Source: Aporhodopirellula rubra (GTDB taxonomy: Bacteria; Planctomycetota; Planctomycetia; Pirellulales; Pirellulaceae). Taken from it: a stretch of DNA of 64,000 nucleotides. The stretch is from NCBI RefSeq assembly GCF_014192335.1, contig NZ_JACHXU010000023.1, positions 1 to 64,000 of the forward strand, in the 5' to 3' direction. This document shows positions 18,074-26,739 of this stretch, piece by piece (the first letter of the stretch is position 1; each line of letters opens with the position of its first letter). The position numbers and the translations under genes were made by a program. The notes beneath the pieces are model-generated. The model saw only the letters and a program-made list of their open reading frames with translations. It ran no database searches and was not told the origin of the DNA.

Positions 18074-19909
18074 CTACAGACGATCCGAAAACGGACTCGT
18101 CCTGAAGTCTATCGATGGCATCTGTGTCAAGGAGTCCGCAGAAGCACCAGCTGATTTTGGTGCCGATTTACCGATGCGGTAGTGCTCCTTGATTTCGCGA
18201 TCCGAGAGTGCTCGCTCGTAGACGGCGACCTCATCGATCTGACCAATGAATGGTCGGTGACTGAGATCGGGATATAACTGACCGATCACCAAATTGAGGT
18301 TAGGACTCAGCTTGCTCGGGTCGCGATTCTCATCAACGATCCGTCCATCGACCAACATGCTGAGCGAATCGCCATTTTTGCGGAGCGTCCAGTGTTGCCA
18401 CGTGCGAACCTTGTAGACGTCCTCTGACAACAAGTACGTCCCCGTCTTGTAGTCATTCGAGATGGGTGATCGATGAACAAAGCGAGTTCGGTTTGGTTTG
18501 AGATGCTGCAATGTTGACCAGTGCCGCGCACCGACCTCGAAAATCAAACCGTGATCGTACCCGTTATTTTTCGATGGGTTTGGCGATGTCAAACAGAATC
18601 CAGTGCCATGGTGGAAGCAAGTCGGCTTCATCCAAAGTTCGACCGTGTATTCATCTAATTCTTTCGAAGGCCACTGTTTCTCGGAAACAATCACTGACGA
18701 GTTATCCGACAAACCGAACTCCGCGACACGGTTGGACGCATATTGTCGCCAACGAACGTCGCCATGAATCACAGCATCGAAACCAGGAAGGTTGCCTTGG
18801 TTTGCGATTCGCTTCGGTGAATCAGCAATCGATTCCTCAAAACGCCAATAGATCACCGGATCGGCCTCAAGGATTGTGCTGACATACTCATCTGAAATTT
18901 TGAGCGGATCGAATCCCATACTGCGTGCGGACGCGAACTCGGTCGCCGAAGCGTTGTGGAATACGATCTCCATCTCGCCTTCGGAGTCGATGGTGAAACG
19001 CACCGCTTCGCCCTCGGCCAGTTCGATCGCGGACTCCTGTTCTCGCTCTTCGCCGGCTTCGACGATAACGCGACCTTTGAAGACATGCAGTTCCATCGAT
19101 TGAAGGTTCATGACAATCCCCATTGACGCCCCATTTGCGGCGCGAACGGGTCCCATGGGTGTGTCGACGACAAAGTGCTGCGGGCTGCCGCCGGCGACTT
19201 CCGCGGTCAACGCGCCTGACTGCAACGAAAGCGCACCGTCGGGACGGATGAACGCACTGGCGGGTCCTTCGATTCGCACTCGATCGTTTCCGAACGGGCC
19301 GAAACCGAGCTCCGCGATTCCCTCGACAAGGCTCAACGTTTCGCCTAAACGCATGGATTGCCCCACCTTCGGAGTCGACATTCGGGACGGGAACCAAACG
19401 CAGGCCGTGGTCGAGACAAGGTACGACGTCGCACCGTCAGGGGACTCCACGGGAGTGGTACCTTCGGGTAGTACAGTTGACTCGCTCGCGTTAATCGTCG
19501 AGGCGGTTTTCCGCTGGGCAAGCGACCACGACAGCGCACCGATAGACAGATGAGAAAGGATCAATATTGCGGCACTAGTCGCAATCACCCAAGACGAGAT
19601 GCCACGCCACTTGGTCGGATCCCGTCCGGCAGAATTGCCTCGATCAACGGTCGTTGACGCGTTTTCCGAATCGCTTATCGGCGTGCCTGCGTTGCCAGCC
19701 ACTCCGGCGCAACTACCGGCTGGCCTTCTCATCGAAGGGGCGTCCTCGAGCGCAGACAATTGATCCAATAGCGAGGCAGCTTCTTCAGCTCCGCCCGGTG
19801 ACAACACGAACGCATCAAGCCGCTCGCGTTCATCGTCCGATAGTTCGCCGTCCTGGGACGCGACGATCAACCGTCTGAGTTCAAATCGTTCATTCGGATC
19901 AAGAGTCAT
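18074..19909 (-). CDS. FecR-like anti-sigma/LamG membrane protein
   Basis: A 611-residue single-pass protein. The cytoplasmic N-terminus (about 1-65) is an acidic helical anti-sigma-like segment (LIVASQDGELSDDERERLDAF). A transmembrane helix lies at about 113-135. A FecR-like beta domain follows (VEGIAELGFGPFG, HFVVDTPMGPVRAANGAS). The C-terminal third is a LamG/concanavalin-like domain (VIYWRFEE, YTVELWMKP, IGQIDEVAVYERALSDREI). The architecture suggests a sensor that binds an extracellular glycan and controls the ECF sigma factor encoded upstream; the ATG at 19909 overlaps that gene's stop as ATGA, implying translational coupling. The sigma-sensor role is inferred from the family and context. 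Confidence 0.88.
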   Translation of the reverse strand: MTLDPNERFELRRLIVASQDGELSDDERERLDAFVLSPGGAEEAASLLDQLSALEDAPSMRRPAGSCAGVAGNAGTPISDSENASTTVDRGNSAGRDPTKWRGISSWVIATSAAILILSHLSIGALSWSLAQRKTASTINASESTVLPEGTTPVESPDGATSYLVSTTACVWFPSRMSTPKVGQSMRLGETLSLVEGIAELGFGPFGNDRVRIEGPASAFIRPDGALSLQSGALTAEVAGGSPQHFVVDTPMGPVRAANGASMGIVMNLQSMELHVFKGRVIVEAGEEREQESAIELAEGEAVRFTIDSEGEMEIVFHNASATEFASARSMGFDPLKISDEYVSTILEADPVIYWRFEESIADSPKRIANQGNLPGFDAVIHGDVRWRQYASNRVAEFGLSDNSSVIVSEKQWPSKELDEYTVELWMKPTCFHHGTGFCLTSPNPSKNNGYDHGLIFEVGARHWSTLQHLKPNRTRFVHRSPISNDYKTGTYLLSEDVYKVRTWQHWTLRKNGDSLSMLVDGRIVDENRDPSKLSPNLNLVIGQLYPDLSHRPFIGQIDEVAVYERALSDREIKEHYRIGKSAPKSAGASADSLTQMPSIDFRTSPFSDRL

Positions 19910-20457
19910 GACATGCTTTCCAACAGCCTCAATTCGACACAACGCATCAACGTACCGTGCACTCGACTGAGTTCACGATAGATCGAATGGATGGATCGGT
20001 TATTCGTTTTCGCGATCTCTTTCACGTCCACGCCTTCAAAATATCGCAGGTTGATGAGGTCGGCCTGCTCCGCCTCGAGTTCCTCAACACACTCTGAAAG
20101 TGCTTGACGACGGCTGTTCCACTGTTCCGAGATCGGCACCGCGGCATCGGCCAACGATTCGATCGCGGAATCGCTCAGTAATTTAATTTTGCGGCGCGCG
20201 TCTCGATGCTTCAACACCTCGAAGTACGCCATCCGACATGCCCACGCACCGAAATTGCCTTCACGGTCGTACTGACCAAATTTTTGCCACAGAATAAGAC
20301 ACGTGCGTTGGAACACCTCCTCAGTATCCTCGCGATTATTGAAAGCCAAAATTCGAATATACGACATCAACTGAGTCGTAATTGACGCCAGGAGACCGAC
20401 AAATTCGTCTTGTGATTTATCTTCGTTGACAGGATTCACCTTATCCGATGGATTCAT
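19906..20457 (-). CDS. ECF-type RNA polymerase sigma factor
   Basis: A 183-residue sigma-70-family factor of the planctomycete/verrucomicrobial ECF type. Region 2 is visible as DTEEVFQRTCLILWQKF and FGAWACRMAYFEVLKHRD (about 43-85). Region 4 is visible as LINLRYFEGVDVKEIA followed by the helix-turn-helix SIHSIYRELSRVHGTLMR (about 133-170). It would direct RNA polymerase to a small regulon, probably including the FecR/LamG, cytochrome and DUF1501 genes downstream. Its stop overlaps the next start by four bases. The ATG at 20457 is the first start; the leader carries only a weak ribosome-binding site. Confidence 0.93.
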   Translation of the reverse strand: MNPSDKVNPVNEDKSQDEFVGLLASITTQLMSYIRILAFNNREDTEEVFQRTCLILWQKFGQYDREGNFGAWACRMAYFEVLKHRDARRKIKLLSDSAIESLADAAVPISEQWNSRRQALSECVEELEAEQADLINLRYFEGVDVKEIAKTNNRSIHSIYRELSRVHGTLMRCVELRLLESMS

Positions 20458-20798
20458 TTTCCACGCTTCTTTAGGAGGCCGGTCGGGCGGTCTGCTGACT
20501 CAAACGCGTTCCCATTTCTCGCCCTCGACAGTGGAAAGGCAGGAACCACCTGAAACGGCAGGATGCAGACGGAACAACTCCACCATGGCCTCAGCACCTA
20601 GACTCCCGGCAAGATCGCAATGTTTTGCGCAAAATCTCGAAATTTCCTGCGATTTTTCCGTGTGATGCACGGCATCGTCGTGCGACGAGCCTAGCACAAG
20701 ACAACCGGCGCAGTGGCAAACCTCGGCCCGATCGCAAGTTTAGCGAACGCGTTTACAAAAAATGCCTACCGAGCCGACGTGTCGCCGCGAAGGCTGAC
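20458..20798. other. Upstream region of the sigma operon
   Basis: No gene supported. The segment separates the oxidoreductase stop from the sigma-factor start on the same strand and should contain the operon promoter. A confident -35/-10 or autoregulatory ECF motif could not be assigned by eye. Confidence 0.4.
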
Positions 20799-22292
20799 TT
20801 ACGAAATCGCCCTGACTTCGTACCCGGGTCGGTATTCGCGACTCAGGAACCGGTTTGCCAAATCCGCATGAGCGCCGACAAAACGTTCGTTCTTTGTGTC
20901 GTGCACGAGCGTCGGGCAGGATTTCAGTGTGCGAGCATCGACTCCAAACTTCGACAAGTGAGACGTCATGCCACCGACGAGATGATTCCATGCCGCGACC
21001 TCGGTATCCGCCATCAGTTGCTCCTGCGAGAATGAGCCACCTGCGCGAAACGCGACGTTAGCAAGGTTGCACCACCCGGTACTGAAGTGCCCGTTTTCGA
21101 TAGGCGCATTCAACGTCGATGAATCTCGCGTTTGGACCGCGTCGATGAAGTTCTGAAGGTGGTCGGCAATGATCACGTTGTTTTCATGGAATTTCCGCAT
21201 CACATTGCCATCGCGATCAATCGCCTGGCCGTTGCCCCGTTGACCGAGATAGAAACCTCCCTCGCACACGACGACGTACCCACTGCCCGGTGCGTTCGCC
21301 GGCCATTGGTCCGGTGACGATGCACTCGAAACATGCCAGGCCCCTTTTTCACCCGGCTTGACGGGAAGGTTACTCAGCGCGATCATCGTTGGGAACGTTT
21401 TCGTTTCTAACAATGCGAAGTGAACGTTCGGTGTTTGACCAGCGTCGTTCCATGCGACGCGACCGCCACCGACAGTGATCCGATCCGGCAGATCCTGCGA
21501 ATCTTGGTAAGCGACGTTTCGCACGTCATCGAGAATGTGCACGCCCCAATTGCCCATCTCGCCGGTACCGGTGTTCCAATCCCAATGCCAATCGTAGTGC
21601 AACTGATTGCGATAGATCGGTTCCACGGCCGCAGGGCCGAACCACAACTCACGATCAATGTGCTTGGGGAACGGCAAAGGTTCGGCTCGTTTACCAACGG
21701 GGCCACGCAACCCCAAACGGTTCGCTTGAACGTATTGGATCTCGCCGAGCGTCTTCTCCGTGTGCAAGAACTCTCGAACTTGAGCTTGGATCGGATCGCT
21801 ACGTTGCTGGGTGCCGAGTTGCACGATTCGCCCGTGCTTGGCAGCGGCATCGACCACCTGGCGTCCTTCCCACTGGTTGTGTCCGAGCGGTTTTTCGACG
21901 TAGACGTCTTTGCCGGCTTCGATGGCCCAGATCGCGGCAAGACAATGCCAGTGATCGCAGGTCGCAATCACGACCGCATCTACGTCAGGAGAATCCAACG
22001 CCTCACGCAAGTCGATCACAGGTCGGGCTTGATACAACGCCGCGGTCGTTTCGGCGCGCCCAATATCGGGGTCGGCCACGATCACAACTTTGGCACCGCG
22101 AGTCTTGTGCAGATAGGAAGCCAACTGACTTCCCTTACCACCGGCACCGAGTACGGCGATCCGGACTTCGTCATTCGCTGAGGCCGCATGGACTCTTCCC
22201 GCCAGCGACGCGGTCGCGATTCCGGCGGCGACTCCGCCTACGAAAGAGCGACGGGCGAGACGTGGCGGAGTTGTTTGATGTTTTGGTTTCAT
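20799..22292 (-). CDS. Gfo/Idh/MocA-family oxidoreductase (Tat-exported)
   Basis: A 497-residue NAD(P)-dependent oxidoreductase. A twin-arginine signal (PRLARRSFVGGVAAGIATA) precedes the Rossmann fold with RIAVLGAGGKGSQLA near residue 43. The family EKP motif (YVEKPLGHNQWEG) near 133 supplies the catalytic lysine, and WDWNTGTGEMGNWGVHILDD near 240 is typical of the planctomycete exported subgroup. The substrate is unknown; the family oxidises or epimerises sugars and sugar derivatives. Export is unusual for the family overall but common in this phylum. The ATG at 22292 begins the signal; the frame extends 16 codons upstream without one. It lies upstream of the sigma operon by 341 bp. Confidence 0.94.
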   Translation of the reverse strand: MKPKHQTTPPRLARRSFVGGVAAGIATASLAGRVHAASANDEVRIAVLGAGGKGSQLASYLHKTRGAKVVIVADPDIGRAETTAALYQARPVIDLREALDSPDVDAVVIATCDHWHCLAAIWAIEAGKDVYVEKPLGHNQWEGRQVVDAAAKHGRIVQLGTQQRSDPIQAQVREFLHTEKTLGEIQYVQANRLGLRGPVGKRAEPLPFPKHIDRELWFGPAAVEPIYRNQLHYDWHWDWNTGTGEMGNWGVHILDDVRNVAYQDSQDLPDRITVGGGRVAWNDAGQTPNVHFALLETKTFPTMIALSNLPVKPGEKGAWHVSSASSPDQWPANAPGSGYVVVCEGGFYLGQRGNGQAIDRDGNVMRKFHENNVIIADHLQNFIDAVQTRDSSTLNAPIENGHFSTGWCNLANVAFRAGGSFSQEQLMADTEVAAWNHLVGGMTSHLSKFGVDARTLKSCPTLVHDTKNERFVGAHADLANRFLSREYRPGYEVRAIS

Positions 22293-22564
22293 GAGCTTCG
22301 AACCGGAATAAGGGTACACGCACTCGCCAACTCCACGCATGCGGGCAACCTGTCGCCCGGTAGCGAGAATTAGTTTTCAAAAAGCTTGCAGTTTCACCGC
22401 AAAAAATGAAGCGCGATCGGGATATTTCTATAGGTTCGATAGCTCGAGCCTGAGTTTACCCGAAGTTCAACTTCCTTCAAGGGGCATTCCCCTTCCCTTT
22501 TCGTCACCATACGGGCACACGCGATACCGTTACGCCCTCGTCCTCCCTCAAAGGTCAACTTTTC
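22293..22564. promoter_or_regulatory. Divergent promoter region
   Basis: The segment lies between the oxidoreductase gene (minus) and the small lipoprotein/DUF1559 pair (plus), so it must drive both directions. AAGG at 22551-22554 is a plausible ribosome-binding site for the lipoprotein GTG at 22565. No operator could be recognised. Confidence 0.5.
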
Positions 22565-22732
22565 GTGTTAAAGCAGAGCACCCTCGCAATCGTGTTACTG
22601 GCCCTCTTTTGCTGCCTTAACGGCTGCAGTGATTCCAACCCGTCTGTCATCGATACCGACCAACTCTCGGCTGAAGAAGCAGAAGAGCTGCGAATCGCAA
22701 ACGAGGAATACGAGGCCTACATGAACGAATAA
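22565..22732 (+). CDS. Small lipoprotein paired with DUF1559 gene
   Basis: A 55-residue lipoprotein precursor. After a short basic start, a hydrophobic core (LAIVLLALFCCL) leads to a lipobox ending in NGC at residues 19-21, with Cys21 the likely lipidated residue. The mature part is only about 35 residues and very acidic, ending EEYEAYMNE. The start is GTG at 22565, with AAGG eleven bases upstream. It lies 61 bp upstream of the DUF1559 gene in the same direction, and a similar pair is found at 55.8-56.0 kb. Function unknown; a partner or membrane anchor for the pilin-like protein is an inference. Confidence 0.75.
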   Translation: MLKQSTLAIVLLALFCCLNGCSDSNPSVIDTDQLSAEEAEELRIANEEYEAYMNE

Positions 22733-22793
22733 ACAACACCTGCATCAACTGCGCCCGATGGGCGCCCCCTTATTACCCCTTGAAAAAATTATC

Positions 22794-23990
22794 ATGAAGA
22801 GCGTCCGAAGAAAAAACGCTGGCTTTACGCTGGTCGAACTATTAGTCGTCATCGCGATCATTGGAGTCCTGGTCGGACTTCTCCTGCCGGCCGTTCAAGC
22901 GGCTCGCGAAGCGGCGCGGCGAATGAGCTGCAGCAATAATTTCAAACAGATTGGACTCGCGGTACATAATTATCACGCCGCGTTCAACCAATTGCCACAA
23001 CAGGGCTGCGGATCGGCTGAGACCGTATTCGCGCCCGCCAACGCAAGCCAGTCGAGCGCTCGGCTGTACCTGAGCTGGCTCGTGGCGATCACGCCGTTTG
23101 TTGAACAACAAGCGATCTGGGAAAACATTTCCAGCGGCGTCGACTCCGACGGAACCCAGTTCCAACCGATGGGACCACAGCCTTGGGATCAATCCTTCAC
23201 GCCTTGGATGACGGACATCCCCGCGTTCCGATGCCCGAGTGACCCTGGGTTCGGATTGCCCGCGAACGGCCGCAGCAACTACGGCGCGTGTATCGGAGAC
23301 CACATGCGACTAACCAACAGCGGCGGACGCAACGAACGCGGCTTCTACGAAGGGCCTGATGACGACAACTGTGGCATGGACGGCGTCAGCCTCAGCGATG
23401 ATTCGGCAGCAGCCATCGAAGCACGCGGAACTAACCGTGGAATGTTCTGGACTCGCCACTCAACTCGTTTCCGGGACGTTCTCGACGGACTTTCGAACAC
23501 AATCATGGCAGGTGAACTCGCCACCAGCCTCGGTGCCAACGAAGTCAATGCGAACGTGGCTCACCTCGTCAACGACGGCCTGATTAGCGCGGCGAATTGG
23601 GACGTGCAACGATGCCTCGACCTCGTCGATCCACAACGGCCGAAGTTCTTCACCGCGGGCACGGAGTGCGCTAACAGTGCCGGGAAGTCCGCGCGTGGTT
23701 ACGTTTGGGGCGACGGACGTTTGCTGTACACCTCGGTACAAACCATCCTCCCACCGAACAAACCGTCATGTGTTCGAGGACGTGACAAAGCTCAGGGCCT
23801 TTCCACCGTCGGCAGTCGCCACCAAGGCGGAGCACACGTGTGCATGGGCGACGGAGCAATCCGATTCATCACTGATTCCATTGAAGCAGGAGACTACAAC
23901 ACCAGGCCGCAAGTCGGTCGCGAAAGCCCGTTCGGTCTCTGGGGAGCACTCGGCACTCGCGCGATGAAGGAACAGGTCGAAGATTTCTAA
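22794..23990 (+). CDS. DUF1559 domain-containing prepilin-like protein
   Basis: A 398-residue protein with a type IV prepilin/pseudopilin start: short basic leader, [17 protein letters not shown] helix and the following [14 protein letters not shown] segment typical of planctomycete DUF1559 proteins. The C-terminal family block reads GSRHQGGAHVCMGDGAIRFI. It is expected to be cleaved after Gly by a prepilin peptidase and assembled or anchored at the inner membrane; a precise role is not known. The ATG at 22794 gives the normal leader; a longer frame starts 12 codons earlier. It is preceded by a small lipoprotein gene and followed by a strong terminator. Confidence 0.95.
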   Translation: MKSVRRKNAGFTLVELLVVIAIIGVLVGLLLPAVQAAREAARRMSCSNNFKQIGLAVHNYHAAFNQLPQQGCGSAETVFAPANASQSSARLYLSWLVAITPFVEQQAIWENISSGVDSDGTQFQPMGPQPWDQSFTPWMTDIPAFRCPSDPGFGLPANGRSNYGACIGDHMRLTNSGGRNERGFYEGPDDDNCGMDGVSLSDDSAAAIEARGTNRGMFWTRHSTRFRDVLDGLSNTIMAGELATSLGANEVNANVAHLVNDGLISAANWDVQRCLDLVDPQRPKFFTAGTECANSAGKSARGYVWGDGRLLYTSVQTILPPNKPSCVRGRDKAQGLSTVGSRHQGGAHVCMGDGAIRFITDSIEAGDYNTRPQVGRESPFGLWGALGTRAMKEQVEDF

Positions 23991-24022
23991 TCAACCTTCC
24001 GCGAGCTAAAGTTGCCTCATAG

Positions 24023-24055
24023 CCTCCTCGTCTCAGGACGGGGAGGTTTTCTTTT
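24023..24055 (+). terminator. Intrinsic terminator after DUF1559 gene
   Basis: Inverted repeat 24023-24032 with 24037-24046 (10 bp, one T-G wobble, TCAG loop), followed directly by TTTTCTTTT. It lies 33 bp after the DUF1559 stop and is a textbook rho-independent terminator. Confidence 0.92.
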
Positions 24056-24156
24056 GCGGCATGTCAGTTCTGCAAGAGCGTTTGGCGGCAGCAAAGACTC
24101 GTGGTCTTAGGTGCGGGCAGCCTGGCGTGGACGCTGCTGCAGGGCATGTGCGCCGG

Positions 24157-24573
24157 CTATCTTTGCGGGGCGGCGGTCGACTGGAAGTGGCGGACCGATG
24201 TGAGTGCGACGCCTCGTTTAGCAGCTTCGTACCGGAGTGCTCGCTCAAAGAACGGGAACGCGTATCGCGAATTACGGCGAATGGCGTACTGTTCGATGGC
24301 GACGACAAGGCGGGTCTCGAGCTTTTCCTCTTCGACCAATTTCACAACGTATCGGATGTACGCAGCCTGCGTTTCCGTTGTCGCGTGCAAACGGTTTATC
24401 AATCGCTCTTCCAAACGTGCTGTGGAATCCATGTCGGCGGACAGGATCCGGGGAGCGGTGATTTGCGCTGACGCCGTTTGAACAATTCCGATGCAACCGA
24501 TCAGAACGACCCAACGGATGCACGAGAGCGGGAGTCGAGCCGTGTTTGCGTCGCATACGTGGAATCGGTTCAT
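24157..24573 (-). CDS. Secreted hypothetical protein
   Basis: A 138-residue exported protein. The signal peptide includes LSCIRWVVLIGCIGIVQTASA (residues about 16-36), with cleavage likely after ASA. The mature part is helical and charged: ARLEERLINRLHATTETQAAYIRYVVKLVEEEKLETRLVVAIEQYA, with arginine-rich segments after it. No family recognised. Start ATG at 24573 is preceded by GGAG seven bases upstream, which is better than the two ATGs farther upstream in the frame. It follows the BBP7 gene on the same strand but beyond a terminator, so it is probably a separate unit. Confidence 0.65.
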   Translation of the reverse strand: MNRFHVCDANTARLPLSCIRWVVLIGCIGIVQTASAQITAPRILSADMDSTARLEERLINRLHATTETQAAYIRYVVKLVEEEKLETRLVVAIEQYAIRRNSRYAFPFFERALRYEAAKRGVALTSVRHFQSTAAPQR

Positions 24574-24746
24574 CGTCAATCTCCAACTGAGTCGCATTAT
24601 GTTTTTCGCGTTCGACATATCCTTCATGACGAGACGCTGCACCGTTGTCGTTAGCAAATCCGACTTGGGCGACGCAAGCGAAGAACCATGCGTCTTGCTT
24701 GTTTTTCAACAAAACGTGTCCCACACAGACGAAATTTCCATGAATC

Positions 24747-24791
24747 AACGAAAACAGCGTGGCAGAGCCAAAATTGCCCTGCCACGCTGTT
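24747..24791 (-). terminator. Intrinsic terminator after BBP7 gene
   Basis: A perfect 13-bp inverted repeat, 24753-24765 with 24779-24791, and a 13-nt loop. Read on the minus strand it is followed by TTTTCGTT. It lies about 115 bp past the BBP7 stop, in the direction of that gene's transcription. Confidence 0.8.
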
Positions 24792-24906
24792 GCTAACATT
24801 CTTTCAGTTCGTCGAGAGCCGAGCGAAAACCGTCTCGGAGATCCGGACTATATCAGAGCCGGATTTCACCCGGCAAAACCATCTCGCCTAGGGTGGTTCG
24901 GCTCGA

Positions 24907-26400
24907 TTAGAACTGGATGACGCAGCCCAGGTCGACACCGTGAACGAACAACGAATCCGTTTCGAGACCATCGAATTGTGGTCGTTCAGCGGCTTCTACC
25001 GCACCGGCACCATCGAGCACCAAGTAGCCGGTGTTGATGTTGCGGTTAAGGTTGTCACCGATCATCAACACGTCATCCCACATGATGAACGAGTATCCGA
25101 CGGAGAAGCTGACGTGAGGACGCAACTTGTATGCGAGCTTGATGTTGGCCTCAGGAGCGAAGCTGAAGTTGCTCTCCGAGATCGTTTGCTCAGCGTTGTT
25201 GGCGAAGATGCCACCAGGTTGATCCGCGAAACCAGAGCGGCCACGTGTTCCACGGCTGGTCCAGGTTTGGTCCATGTTACCCAAGTGAACCTTGGTCAAC
25301 GCCGACAGAGTCCACGATCCACGACCAACAGTCGTCAAGAAGCCGACCTGACCGCCGAAGAATTCGTTTTCTGCGGTGATGTCGTCGTTGAAGGTGTAAA
25401 CATCGCCTTGTCCGGCACCGACTTCGGTTTGAGTCGTCGTCGCGGCCAGGGTCAGGTTCTCTTCGATACCGAAGTGCGAGAAACCACCGATCAAATCGCT
25501 GCGGTAGCCTTTGCCGCCGAGCAATCGGAAACGGCCGTAACCTTCCGCACCGTACATTTCGAGCGTCGTGTTGACGCTAATATCGCCTTGGAAGTCGACT
25601 TCGCCCGCGGCGTTACCGTCGGTGAAAGCGATTTTGAGCGAGTTTTCTTGATCGGTAACGAGATCAGAATCGAAGTACGGAATACCGATCGAGCCGGCCG
25701 TTCCGTCGCCGCCCGCATTGTAGCTGTCTTCGGCTTCGCCGAGCATCCAGAAACGGCCGCCCATTCCGAAGTCTTCGGTCAGCATCACGCCACCGTCGAG
25801 ACGGAAGCCGGCTTGCAGATCGCCACCGAAGGCGTTTTGTCCACCGAAAGCGGTCGTTGCACCTTGGTCCAATTCAGGCAGCACGCCTGCATCGTTTGTG
25901 CTGACCAACGGGATCGTCGATCGTACTTGCGGGAACCACAACAACGCTTCCGCTGTCATCCACGCACCTGTCTTGCTAGCGACGCGTCGCGACGGTGTGC
26001 ACGCGACTGGGGCACAGGCAGCTGGGGCACAGGCGTTTCCGCAACTGCCACCGCAATCGCCGCTTTGACATCCGCATGACGCGGAGGCCATTGCGATGCC
26101 GCTTCCGACGTCACCCTGGTAAGTGGGCTGCGAGTCGCCGACGAACGATACCGGCTCGAGTTCCGACGGGAAGTACTGAGCGGGCTCAGCGGCTTCCTCA
26201 TAGGAAACTTCGTTTGCGGTAGGTTCGGCCCTGTCATCGTTGTACAGGTCACCCACGTATTCGGAGCTTTCAGCGTAATAGGCGTCTTCGCCGAGATCGC
26301 CTACATAGCTGTTGTCAGCCGCATTCGCGGTGGTCGTTCCTGCTGACAGCATCGCTGTCAACGCTAGCATCTTCCATTTAGTTTTCATATTGTTCTTCAT
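24907..26400 (-). CDS. BBP7-family outer-membrane beta-barrel protein
   Basis: A 497-residue exported protein. The signal peptide is at residues 1-27 (LALTAMLSAGTTTANA). An acidic repeat region follows with two copies of YVGDL, then a cysteine-rich segment (CGCQSGDCGGSCGNAC) that might form disulfides or bind metal. From about residue 140 the sequence matches planctomycete BBP7 barrels: WMTAEALLWFP at the start, alternating strands, and the terminal strand SLFVHGVDLGCVIQF ending in Phe as outer-membrane barrels do. Role: outer-membrane protein, substrate unknown. Start ATG 26400 or 26388; both keep the signal. It is divergent from secA. Confidence 0.9.
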   Translation of the reverse strand: MKNNMKTKWKMLALTAMLSAGTTTANAADNSYVGDLGEDAYYAESSEYVGDLYNDDRAEPTANEVSYEEAAEPAQYFPSELEPVSFVGDSQPTYQGDVGSGIAMASASCGCQSGDCGGSCGNACAPAACAPVACTPSRRVASKTGAWMTAEALLWFPQVRSTIPLVSTNDAGVLPELDQGATTAFGGQNAFGGDLQAGFRLDGGVMLTEDFGMGGRFWMLGEAEDSYNAGGDGTAGSIGIPYFDSDLVTDQENSLKIAFTDGNAAGEVDFQGDISVNTTLEMYGAEGYGRFRLLGGKGYRSDLIGGFSHFGIEENLTLAATTTQTEVGAGQGDVYTFNDDITAENEFFGGQVGFLTTVGRGSWTLSALTKVHLGNMDQTWTSRGTRGRSGFADQPGGIFANNAEQTISESNFSFAPEANIKLAYKLRPHVSFSVGYSFIMWDDVLMIGDNLNRNINTGYLVLDGAGAVEAAERPQFDGLETDSLFVHGVDLGCVIQF

Positions 26401-26739
26401 TAGGATTCTCGTGTAGTCCGGGAACACGGGATTGATCTGCATAATGGAATCGACCAATTCATCTGGAGTATTCAGATCGAACGGATCACTAGGAACAGAT
26501 GACGCAAATTGCCTGAATTGAAAGAGATTGGCGGAACATCTTATCTATCCCCCCACAAATCTGGGTAAAATGCAGTTTCACGGCGATTGCACCTCGCCGA
26601 AGTGGGCAGTTAGCACGTAAAACCCTGAATCTCACTGTTGCTTTTTCTGGCAATAAAGCGAAATTCGGTATGTGCTGACACCGACCGTGCCTCATTCAGT
26701 GATCCGTTTCCTACTGCGATCCCTAACAACGTTGAAACG
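26401..26739. promoter_or_regulatory. Divergent promoter region between BBP7 and secA
   Basis: The region drives BBP7 to the left and SecA to the right. It contains no supported gene, although an open frame joins secA in phase from 26638. No clear -35/-10 pair could be fixed. Confidence 0.5.

Noticed and set aside
24940..26079. A 379-codon plus-strand frame
   Set aside because: It is the antisense shadow of the BBP7 gene, which has a signal peptide and barrel end.
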